Positions 13,179-19,288 of a DNA stretch of 19,288 nucleotides are shown here, one piece after another (position 1 is the stretch's first letter; every line of letters begins with the position of its first letter). Source of the stretch: Clostridia bacterium (GTDB lineage: Bacteria > Bacillota > Clostridia > Oscillospirales > CAG-272); assembly GCA_017629395.1 (NCBI GenBank), contig JAGBXH010000102.1:1-19288 (forward strand), read 5' to 3'. The notes under the pieces are model-generated. The model made no database searches. It was not told where the DNA came from and saw nothing but the letters and a program-made list of their open reading frames with translations. A program made the translations under genes and the position numbers.

Positions 13179-15163
13179 TGGCAAAGCGTAACCTTGAAAG
13201 CTTGCAAAAGCAATATGCCAAACCCTCTCACGGCGGCCCCGGCGGACCTCGCGGGGGTGGACCTCGCGGCGGTGGTCCGCACGGCAGAGGCATGGGCGGT
13301 AAGCCCAAGAACGCGGGACATACCATCTCGCGCCTTCTGAAATATCTGCGCCCCTACACGCCGCACATGATCTTAGTGCTTGTGTGCATGCTGACAAGCA
13401 CCGTGACCTCGCTGATCGGCTCTTACCTGCTCTCCCCCGTTATCAACCACATAGCGGGCATTGACATGAGTGCAGATGCCAGCTTCTTTACCAAGCTTGC
13501 CGATACGATCATCTCCACGTGGGCAGCGTCCGCTCCCATGACCTTCCTTTCGGACACCTTGGGTCTTGGCGGCCCCTTCCCCTACCTGCTGGCGGCAATC
13601 GTCATCTTTGCCGTGATATACGGCTCGGGCATCATCGCCTCCTATACGCAGGCAAGATTGATGGTGCACATCACGCAAGGCTCGCTGGAAAGCATTCGTA
13701 ACGACCTGTTTGAAAAGCTGCAAAGACTGCCCGTGCGCTACTTTGACGCAAATCCCACGGGTGAGACCATGAGCCGCTTTACCAACGACGTGGACAACAT
13801 TGACCATATGCTCTCCAATACGCTGACCTCGCTGATCTCGGGCGCGATCACGCTGCTTGGTACGTTTGTATTCATGCTGACCACCAACGTGTGGCTGACG
13901 CTGATCACGGTTGCCTTTATCCCCGTGTTCGGCCTTGGCGGTGCAGCCCTTGCCAAGCGTTCCCGTAAATACTATAAGGAGCAGCAGGCAGCGCTTGGCG
14001 CGGTCAACGGCTACATTGAGGAAACCGTTTCGGGGCAGAAGGTCATCAAGGTCTTTAATCACGAGCAGGAGTGCGAGGAAGAATTTGCACTGCTCAACCA
14101 CGACCTGCGCGGAAAGCAGTACCGCGCTATGTTCTGGGGCGGCATTATGGGTCCCATCATGGGCAACACCAGCCAGATCACCTTTGCATTTACCCTTGGC
14201 GTGGGCGGCATTATGATGCTGCTGACCGGCTTTACGCCCGGTGAGCTGACCGTTTTTGCCAACTACTCCAAGCAGTTCTCCTTCCCCATTACCAATATGT
14301 CCTCGCAGATGACCACCGTGTTCTCCGCCCTGGCGGGTGCTGAGCGCGTGTTTGCGGTCATGGATCAGGAGCCCGAGCAGCCCGATGCTGAGGATGCGAT
14401 CAATGAGAATACCGCGGGCTATGCGGGCATTAAGGGCGACGTGGTCTTTGAGAACGTGACCTTTGGCTACGTTCCCGAAAAGACGGTGCTCAAGAACATT
14501 TCGCTTTACGCGCACCCCGGTCAGAAGATCGCCTTCGTCGGATCGACGGGTGCGGGTAAGACCACCATCACCAACCTTTTGAACCGCTTCTACGACATTG
14601 AATCGGGCAGCATTACCATCGACGGCATTGACATTAAGCAATATTCGCGCGACTATTTGCGCAAGAACATTGCCATGGTGCTGCAGGATACCCACCTCTT
14701 TACCGGCACGGTCATGGAAAACATCCGCTACGGCAGACTGGACGCCACCGACGAGGAGGTCATTGCAGCCGCCAAGACGGCAAGCGCACACTCCTTTATC
14801 ATGCGTCTGGAGCACGGCTATCAGACCAAGCTTGAGGGCGACGGCGCAAACCTCTCGCAGGGTCAGCGTCAGCTGCTCAATATTGCGCGTGCAGCCCTTT
14901 CCAAAGCCCCTATTCTGGTGCTGGACGAGGCAACCTCCTCGGTTGACACCAGAACCGAGCGTCATATTGAGCGCGGCATGGATCGCCTGATGAAAAACCG
15001 CACCACCTTCGTCATTGCGCACCGCCTTTCCACGGTACGCAACTCCAACGCCATTATGGTGCTGGAGCAGGGCGAGATCATCGAGCGCGGTGACCACGAC
15101 GATCTGCTCGCTCTGAGGGGCAGATACTACGAGCTTTACACCGGTATGAAGGAGCTGGATTAA
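13178..15163 (+). CDS. ABC exporter half-transporter, catalytic partner
   Basis: A 661-residue fused permease-ATPase. A Gly/Pro/Arg-rich tail (19-42) precedes six membrane helices in about 60-350. The extra loop 95-130 between helices 1 and 2 is long and probably external. The ATPase part has Walker A GSTGAGKTT (455-463), signature LSQGQ (559-563) in place of LSGGQ, Walker B VLDEATSSVD with E584, and switch H615 (VIAHRLSTV). Its Walker and switch residues are intact, and the partner supplies the normal signature, so the pair should have one working site. AAAGGAGG lies before the start, inside the end of the previous gene. A bidirectional terminator follows. Confidence 0.95.
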   Translation: MAKRNLESLQKQYAKPSHGGPGGPRGGGPRGGGPHGRGMGGKPKNAGHTISRLLKYLRPYTPHMILVLVCMLTSTVTSLIGSYLLSPVINHIAGIDMSADASFFTKLADTIISTWAASAPMTFLSDTLGLGGPFPYLLAAIVIFAVIYGSGIIASYTQARLMVHITQGSLESIRNDLFEKLQRLPVRYFDANPTGETMSRFTNDVDNIDHMLSNTLTSLISGAITLLGTFVFMLTTNVWLTLITVAFIPVFGLGGAALAKRSRKYYKEQQAALGAVNGYIEETVSGQKVIKVFNHEQECEEEFALLNHDLRGKQYRAMFWGGIMGPIMGNTSQITFAFTLGVGGIMMLLTGFTPGELTVFANYSKQFSFPITNMSSQMTTVFSALAGAERVFAVMDQEPEQPDAEDAINENTAGYAGIKGDVVFENVTFGYVPEKTVLKNISLYAHPGQKIAFVGSTGAGKTTITNLLNRFYDIESGSITIDGIDIKQYSRDYLRKNIAMVLQDTHLFTGTVMENIRYGRLDATDEEVIAAAKTASAHSFIMRLEHGYQTKLEGDGANLSQGQRQLLNIARAALSKAPILVLDEATSSVDTRTERHIERGMDRLMKNRTTFVIAHRLSTVRNSNAIMVLEQGEIIERGDHDDLLALRGRYYELYTGMKELD

Positions 15164-15211
15164 ACAAAAAACAGTAGCCCGATGAAGGTGCAAAATTAGC
15201 AGTAAAAAAAG

Positions 15212-15252
15212 AAAACGGTTTTAGCACCCAATCAAGGTGTTAAAACCGTTTT
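15212..15252. terminator. Bidirectional terminator between the ABC operon and the LRR gene
   Basis: A 17-bp stem with one G-U pair (15212-15228 with 15236-15252, core AACGGTTTTAGCACC) around CAATCAA. It is followed by TTATTTT on the plus strand and by a TCTTTTTTT run on the minus strand, so it can end both convergent units. Confidence 0.88.
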
Positions 15253-15280
15253 TTATTTTATGACACGCCTCCCCCGAGCG

Positions 15281-15385
15281 TCATCCTGAGCGAAAAAACA
15301 ACCCGTATGGTTGTTTTTGAGTCGAACTTTCCAACATCTGCAACAAATTGCGGATTTGGGAAAGGCAAAACGCGGTACGCGTTTT
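15281..15385. repeat. Intergenic repeat-like block with two perfect hairpins
   Basis: The block opens with TCATCCTGAGCG (15281-15292), a sequence often seen in dispersed bacterial intergenic repeats together with a GGATCT end, which occurs here near 15387. Inside are AAAACAACC-CGTAT-GGTTGTTTT (15295-15317) and AAAACGCG-GTA-CGCGTTTT (15367-15385). No second copy exists in the window and no coding potential is visible. Confidence 0.5.
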
Positions 15386-15417
15386 GAGGATCTGCGAGGG
15401 AAAAGCGGAAGCCCCTT

Positions 15418-16365
15418 TTAGGGTTGATAATTAAAATGAATGGTGGCGTTGGTTAAGCCACGGTTGTATTCGCCAATGGTTATAGCAGCCCACTCTTGTT
15501 CGGTACCGGTATAATACACGTCGGTCAAGCTGTCACAGTTCCAAAACGCCTCATTACCAATACTTGTCACACTATCCGGAATTACAATACTCGTCAAGCC
15601 GGAACAGCCGGAGAACGCAAAATCGTCAATGATTGTTACACCTTCCGGAATCACAATACTCGCCAAGCTCTTACAACTGTAGAACTCAGAAACACCAATG
15701 CTTGTCACACCGTCCGGAATCACAATACTCGTCAAGCGGGAACAGCCGGTGAACACTTTATCGCCAATGCTTGTTACACCGTCCGGAATTACAATACTCG
15801 TCAAGCGGGAACAGTCGTAGAACGCGCTATCGCCTATGCTTGTTACACTGTCCGGTATTACAACACTCGTCAAGTTGTCACAGTACTGGAACGCACTATC
15901 GCTAATGCTTGTCACGCCGTCCGGAATCACAATACTCTTCAAGCGGGAACAGCCGTAGAACGCATCATCGCCAATGCTTGTTACACGATCTCCGTCGGGC
16001 GATACAGAAGGAATGACAATATTCGTATCCGTACAGGTGCCAATCCCGGAAACCTTGCAAGTCCCGTTACCGTTTGACTTGAACTTCAGCCCCTGGCTTG
16101 AAATATTCTCAGGCTCAGGCTCGATCACATCGGGCGCGGTTGTTTCCAAGACAGTAACATTATCGGGCACCTCTTCAGGAATGGTGAAATCCTCGGGAAT
16201 CGTTTCAAGCAGCTGCGAATGCTCCTCAGGAATGCTGTCTACATTTTCATCAAACTCAAAAAACAGCTCTTGGATCAAGCCGCCCATCGCCATATCACTA
16301 CACGCGGTCAGCATCAAGCAAGCCGCAAGCAGAAAAATTGTCAGCACGATTGCGCGTTTTTTCAT
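15418..16365 (-). CDS. BspA-type leucine-rich-repeat lipoprotein
   Basis: A 315-residue surface lipoprotein. The N-terminus is MKKR plus a hydrophobic stretch and lipobox LTAC, with Cys22 as the likely lipid anchor. An acidic Pro/Glu/Thr-rich stalk (about 40-90) lifts the rest off the membrane. Residues 128-287 hold seven 23-residue repeats of the LRR_5/BspA type (VTSIGDSAF-x-x-C-x-x-LTSIVIPDG). The C-terminus YTGTEQEWAAITI is typical of the end of such domains. Proteins of this kind bind host or bacterial surfaces in some species, but the ligand here is unknown. The ATG at 16365 follows GGGAGA with a nine-base gap; the longer frame from 16467 starts inside the promoter. The gene is monocistronic. 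Confidence 0.9.
   Translation of the reverse strand: MKKRAIVLTIFLLAACLMLTACSDMAMGGLIQELFFEFDENVDSIPEEHSQLLETIPEDFTIPEEVPDNVTVLETTAPDVIEPEPENISSQGLKFKSNGNGTCKVSGIGTCTDTNIVIPSVSPDGDRVTSIGDDAFYGCSRLKSIVIPDGVTSISDSAFQYCDNLTSVVIPDSVTSIGDSAFYDCSRLTSIVIPDGVTSIGDKVFTGCSRLTSIVIPDGVTSIGVSEFYSCKSLASIVIPEGVTIIDDFAFSGCSGLTSIVIPDSVTSIGNEAFWNCDSLTDVYYTGTEQEWAAITIGEYNRGLTNATIHFNYQP
15505..15984 (-). repeat. Seven tandem 69-bp LRR units
   Basis: Seven copies of a 23-codon unit. Long stretches such as CCGTCCGGAATCACAATACT recur with few changes between copies. The DNA similarity is higher than the protein fold needs, so recent duplication or gene conversion is likely, and copy number could change by slippage. 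Confidence 0.85.
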
Positions 16366-16438
16366 TTTATCAGTTCTCCCTTCGATTCTCTGATCGCACA
16401 CATACGGGTGCGCCAAATCGATATATTTATTATAGTCT

Positions 16439-16467
16439 ATTATAGCAAAACCGCATCCGAATGTCAA
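16439..16467 (-). promoter_or_regulatory. Consensus promoter of the LRR lipoprotein gene
   Basis: On the minus strand a perfect TTGACA (16462-16467), 17 bases and a perfect TATAAT (16439-16444), giving a leader of about 70 bases. Confidence 0.88.
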
Positions 16468-16653
16468 GCAGGGCGGGCAGTTTATGAAAAAATCGAAATA
16501 AATATCCCCCGTGAACGGGGTTACTACCGCGTGGTTTTCGTTTTATAAAAAGCGACCGCCCATCTGGCTGCGGAATTAGCGGAAAAAGGGATCTATCATC
16601 CGTTTGATGAAGGAGCGGTGAAATGGGAACCCCCACCACCGCCCGTTCGCAGG

Positions 16654-16711
16654 CTCACTCCGCGGTCCCCCTCCCCCGCGGGGAGGGGGGGACCGCGAAG
16701 CGGTGGGTGAG
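16654..16711. repeat. GC-rich palindrome in the gene-free stretch 16468-16939
   Basis: CGCGGTCCCCCTCCCC (16661-16676) pairs with 16680-16697, with two extra G bases bulged. Outer CTCAC (16654-16658) and GTGAG (16707-16711) also match. It stands in a 470-base stretch without a convincing gene and differs in composition from its surroundings. It looks like a dispersed hairpin element; no second copy is present here. Confidence 0.6.
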
Positions 16712-16769
16712 ATTCACCATACGGACGCTCCCTCACCAACGCGGACAACTGCTACCTTGCATTCAAAAA

Positions 16770-16796
16770 GCCATCACGCACAAACGTCGTGATGGC
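16770..16796 (-). terminator. Terminator-like hairpin without an obvious gene
   Basis: GCCATCACG (16770-16778) pairs perfectly with CGTGATGGC (16788-16796). On the minus strand it ends in TTTTTGAAT, so it reads as a minus-strand terminator, yet no minus-strand gene lies upstream. It may be a remnant or end antisense transcription from the XRE promoter region. Confidence 0.4.
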
Positions 16797-16939
16797 TGAA
16801 TTCATATGATCGCTAATTAAGCAGCACCATGGAGTTCCCTTTTTCTTTTGCTTATCCATCAGCATTGGAAATTATCCCTCTTTTTTTGAGAATTCCACTC
16901 TCGGTGGATTTTTTCTACCGAGATTAAACACAGCGGTTC

Positions 16940-16967
16940 TTGCATTTCCTGACAAATATGCTATACT
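16940..16967 (+). promoter_or_regulatory. Promoter of the XRE regulator gene
   Basis: TTGCAT (16940-16945), a 16-base spacer and TATACT (16962-16967) with TGC before the -10. The -35 is weak, the extended -10 good. Confidence 0.7.
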
Positions 16968-16976
16968 GTAAGCAGA

Positions 16977-16987
16977 GCAAACGTTTG
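16977..16987. promoter_or_regulatory. Operator-like palindrome at the XRE promoter
   Basis: GCAAACGTTTG contains the perfect palindrome CAAACGTTTG (16978-16987). It starts nine bases after the -10 box. A related GCAAGCGTTCG stands at the same distance from the -10 of the next gene (18148), so both may bind one regulator. Confidence 0.5.
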
Positions 16988-17013
16988 TTACTTTTCCGAA
17001 AAAGGAGTACGTT

Positions 17014-18069
17014 ATGGAAATAAACTTTTCACAAACCATCAAAGCACTCCGCAAGGAGCGCAGTATCACGCAGGAAGAGCTTGCCACCTATCTTGGCATC
17101 TCGGTACAATCCGTTTCCAAATGGGAGCGCGGAGATGGCATGCCCGATATTTCCCTGCTGCCCCATATCGCAGCGTTTTACGACACCACCGTGGACTACC
17201 TGCTTGGCTGTGACGCTGCGCGTCAACAAAAGGAGATCGAAGCCTTCAAAACCCAAGCGCAGGCATTGGTCAACAAGGGCAAGCGCCGCGAGTCCCTGGA
17301 GCTTTGCAGAGAGTACCAAAAGAAATATCCGCACAATGAAACGGTGCTCAATCATCTGATGCACGACCTTTACATCGTGGATCGAACCGGCAACAGCAGT
17401 GAGATCTTCGCCATCGCCGACAAGCTGCTGGGCAGCAAAAATTCGGAGATACATTTTGCCGCACTGACAATGCTTGCGCTGACACACGCAGCCATCGGCA
17501 ACGATCAGCTTGCCGTTGATTATGCAAAGCAAGTGCCTACCAACAAGGATCTGTTGCGCCTTGTGCTCAAGGGCGACGAGCTTGCCGAGCACTGCAAGTG
17601 GTATTTCTGGAAGGCTTGCGACGAGCTGTATATGGCAGAAAGTCAGTTGACCACCTGCCCTGAAGCAAATTATTCTCCCGAGGAACGCCACGCTATCCGA
17701 AAAGGCATTTACGATATTTTCCATATCGTATTTTCGGACGGCGATTTCGGCTTTTGGGAAAACAGACTTGCAAGCATTTGCCGCGGCTTGGCACTGTGCT
17801 CGATCGAGGCAGGAGAGATTGATCAAGCCTTTGCTGAGCTGGAGGAAATGTACGATCACCTGGAACGCTACGCGCAATTTACCTGCATTGACCATACCTC
17901 CCCCATGGTCAAGGGGCTGCATTACGAGAACGCGCAGGTCGGCAGAAGTAGTGAACGCAGCCTGGCAAGCATTTATCTCAATCACTTGTCCGTCAATCCC
18001 ATTTTCCAAAAGCTTGAAGAAAACGAAAGGTTGCTTGCAATCAAAAACAGATTGCAGGCACTGGGATAA
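17014..18069 (+). CDS. XRE-family regulator with TPR-like C-terminal region
   Basis: Residues 7-66 form a Cro/C1-type helix-turn-helix: IKALRKERSITQEELATYLG, then SVQSVSKWERGDGMPDISLL and the closing YDTTVDYLLG. The recognition helix carries QSVSKWERG. The remaining 285 residues are helical with TPR-like pairs (QALVNKGKRRESLELCREYQ, LALCSIEAGEIDQAFAELEE) and no enzyme motif. Proteins of this kind are abundant in Clostridia and mostly of unknown target; the C-terminal part likely senses a peptide or protein. AAAAAGGAG lies six bases before the ATG. The gene is codirectional with the membrane protein 115 bases on, and shared promoter motifs suggest that it controls both. Confidence 0.9.
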   Translation: MEINFSQTIKALRKERSITQEELATYLGISVQSVSKWERGDGMPDISLLPHIAAFYDTTVDYLLGCDAARQQKEIEAFKTQAQALVNKGKRRESLELCREYQKKYPHNETVLNHLMHDLYIVDRTGNSSEIFAIADKLLGSKNSEIHFAALTMLALTHAAIGNDQLAVDYAKQVPTNKDLLRLVLKGDELAEHCKWYFWKACDELYMAESQLTTCPEANYSPEERHAIRKGIYDIFHIVFSDGDFGFWENRLASICRGLALCSIEAGEIDQAFAELEEMYDHLERYAQFTCIDHTSPMVKGLHYENAQVGRSSERSLASIYLNHLSVNPIFQKLEENERLLAIKNRLQALG

Positions 18070-18109
18070 TGCAAACCGCAAATATTTATAATTATTTTAT
18101 CATTTTCTA

Positions 18110-18138
18110 TTGACAAAGCGATCACTTCGTGTTATAAT
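18110..18138 (+). promoter_or_regulatory. Perfect consensus promoter of the membrane protein gene
   Basis: TTGACA (18110-18115), exactly 17 bases and TATAAT (18133-18138). Such a promoter is strong unless repressed, which fits the operator-like motifs in and after it. Confidence 0.9.
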
Positions 18139-18162
18139 TTGACTATAGCAAGCGTTCGCTTG
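18116..18162. promoter_or_regulatory. Two operator-like sites in and after the promoter
   Basis: AAGCGATCACTT (18116-18127) fills the spacer between the -35 and -10 boxes. AAGCGTTCGCTT (18150-18161), within CAAGCG-TT-CGCTTG (18149-18162), follows the -10. They match at 10 of 12 positions and are 34 bases apart. The second also resembles the palindrome at the XRE promoter. Confidence 0.5.
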
Positions 18163-18184
18163 ACCGCTTTTATGGAGGTAGATC

Positions 18185-19090
18185 ATGAAATCGTATCCCC
18201 CGCGCTCACTCAAGGATGACAAACTGGAAAAGTTAATATGGTTCTTGCCCGGGCTTGCATCAACCTTGCTGATCATTTTCATCGGCATTTTATATATTGC
18301 GCCGTTTGCCTTTATTGGTGCGGCGCTGTTCAAAATGCACGGCTGGATCGCGCTGCTCGTGCCTGCGCTGGGCGTGCTGATTGCCGCTATTGCGGTGCTT
18401 TGCATCATTGCAAGCTACAGAAGCAAATCGCGCCGCTTGATCAAAAAGGCGTGCAAGCGCAACGGCTACCGACTCAAAATATGTCACAGCCTTTTGACCA
18501 CGGTTATAAGCGCGCGTCAGGGCCCCGACATGATCATTGATGCGGGCGAGGAGGTGTTTGCGATCAAGTACATGCCGATCCTTCTGCGTCAGCTGCAGGT
18601 CACCTTCAATCGCACGCACGCGACCATGCAAAACACCCTGCGATTTTTGACCAAGCCCATGTTCCCCATCCCCGTCAAAAAGAAGCTGAAATTTGACACC
18701 GACCATATTTTCGTGCGTCCCGATCAGAAATTGGTCAAGGTGATACTGTTCTCGCCCACACCCGTGCGCGTGTACGGCCACAAGGAAAAGGAAGAGAGCG
18801 GCGGTGGCGGCGCGGCTGCAGATTACCAGCCCGACGTCACGGGCATGACCATGGTGGTGCAGGCATCCAAATACGGCAACAAGATGCGCATGGCGACGCT
18901 CAAGCCACTGGAGACCGAATACAGCGAATTTGAAATGGACAACGGCATGCAGGACGTTTGGGGCACATACACCTTTGGCGGCTTTGCGTTTGCAAGATAT
19001 TTGGACAGATTGGAATTCGAACGCAAGGTCAAAAAGGAAAAAGCACATAAGCAAAGCAAAAACGCGTGGGAGAAATACCGTCTCGGCTAA
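18185..19090 (+). CDS. Membrane protein of unknown function
   Basis: I do not recognise this 301-residue protein. Residues 17-76 hold two long hydrophobic stretches (about 17-49 and 53-76), so two or three membrane helices near the N-terminus. A basic segment (79-97) follows, which puts the remaining 200 residues in the cytoplasm. Residues 94-130 (GYRLKICH, then GPDMIIDAGEEVFAIKYM) have the beta-hairpin rhythm of a restriction-endonuclease-like fold, with Ala where the catalytic acid would be. A Gly/Glu-rich loop (about 201-212) and a Lys-rich tail close the protein. GGAGG lies eight bases before the ATG. It follows an XRE regulator and has a strong promoter with operator-like sites. Repeat copy B starts 28 bases after its stop. 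Confidence 0.7.
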   Translation: MKSYPPRSLKDDKLEKLIWFLPGLASTLLIIFIGILYIAPFAFIGAALFKMHGWIALLVPALGVLIAAIAVLCIIASYRSKSRRLIKKACKRNGYRLKICHSLLTTVISARQGPDMIIDAGEEVFAIKYMPILLRQLQVTFNRTHATMQNTLRFLTKPMFPIPVKKKLKFDTDHIFVRPDQKLVKVILFSPTPVRVYGHKEKEESGGGGAAADYQPDVTGMTMVVQASKYGNKMRMATLKPLETEYSEFEMDNGMQDVWGTYTFGGFAFARYLDRLEFERKVKKEKAHKQSKNAWEKYRLG

Positions 19091-19118
19091 CCCTCACCAC
19101 ACGGACGACCTCAACGAT

Positions 19119-19258
19119 AAAAAGTTTTCGCCCGCCTTTTTCAAAAGGCGGCGCAGTGGAGGGCGCGCAGCCCTCCTCGCTCGTCGCAACGAGCGAAACT
19201 CTTTATCGCCGATCTTTTTGGTTCTTTTTCTTGCGGCTACATAGCCAAGAAAAAGAAC
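19119..19258 (+). repeat. Structured dispersed repeat, copy B
   Basis: The order is the same as in copy A: AAAAAGTTTT, stem CGCCTTTT-TC-AAAAGGCG (19133-19150), GCGCAG, stem GGAGGGC-GCGCA-GCCCTCC (19158-19176), stem CGCTCGT-CGCA-ACGAGCG (19178-19195), and a 13-bp stem GTTCTTTTTCTTG/CAAGAAAAAGAAC (19221-19258). The stems are intact although their bases differ from copy A. It starts 28 bases after a stop codon, in the sense of that gene. No gene is visible from 19091 to the window end. Confidence 0.85.
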
Positions 19259-19288
19259 GGAGAGAATTCCATCAATGTAACAAAACAA

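Noticed and set aside
13373..15193. A 606-codon minus-strand open frame opposite the second ABC gene
   Set aside because: The plus-strand frame has every ABC motif in order, while the antisense product is a His/Gly/Val-rich shadow.
15496..16077. A 193-codon plus-strand frame with repeated NTRQAG motifs
   Set aside because: The regular repeats are the antisense reading of the LRR units.
19094..19288. A 64-codon minus-strand frame at the window end
   Set aside because: It is made of the stems of repeat copy B and has no ribosome site or recognisable protein pattern.

Overview
The window looks like a chromosomal segment of an anaerobic, endospore-forming member of the Clostridia, probably an uncultured gut-type lineage. 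The evidence is a spoVAC sporulation gene, a DUF4358-type lipoprotein, a long-form hibernation promoting factor, a BspA-type leucine-rich-repeat lipoprotein, a single-chain iron-sulfur L-serine ammonia-lyase and sugar-cleaving enzymes. The species cannot be named from the sequence. No tRNA, rRNA, CRISPR array, transposase or phage gene was found.

Layout. 2-427 is the 3' end of a GH123/DUF4091-like gene, closed by a clear terminator. 527-2054 holds a lipoprotein gene and two minus-strand genes, spoVAC and a small helical protein. Both minus-strand genes carry GCATA-N17/18-CATACTG, which looks like a forespore sigma-G promoter. 2228-6558 is the most interesting part. It has a plus-strand membrane protein with a cytoplasmic TIR domain and six external FEGWY repeats, a structured palindromic spacer, and a convergent minus-strand membrane protein with two Rossmann-like domains and a C-terminal RyR-like domain. 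The RyR-like gene lies 24 bases behind an L-serine ammonia-lyase gene (6583-7785) and is probably cotranscribed with it. 8179-9915 is a GH2 glycosidase and 9999-10520 is hpf.

10831-15163 is a three-gene operon with overlapping start and stop codons: a MarR-type regulator followed by two ABC exporter half-transporters. Together the halves should form a heterodimer with one consensus and one degenerate ATP site. A palindrome just after the -10 box suggests autoregulation. 15418-16365 is the LRR lipoprotein on the minus strand. 17014-19090 holds an XRE regulator with a TPR-like C-terminus and a membrane protein of unknown function. The two promoters share a near-identical operator-like motif at exactly the same distance from the -10 box.

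Two copies of one structured repeat (8027-8158 and 19119-19258) each lie 20-28 bases after a stop codon, in the sense of the gene before them. Their stems differ by compensatory changes. The leading candidate for an undescribed system is the TIR/RyR pair: a surface-sensing TIR protein beside a membrane protein with a domain related to the ryanodine receptor, suggesting NAD-derived nucleotide signalling. That functional link is inference, not something the sequence proves.
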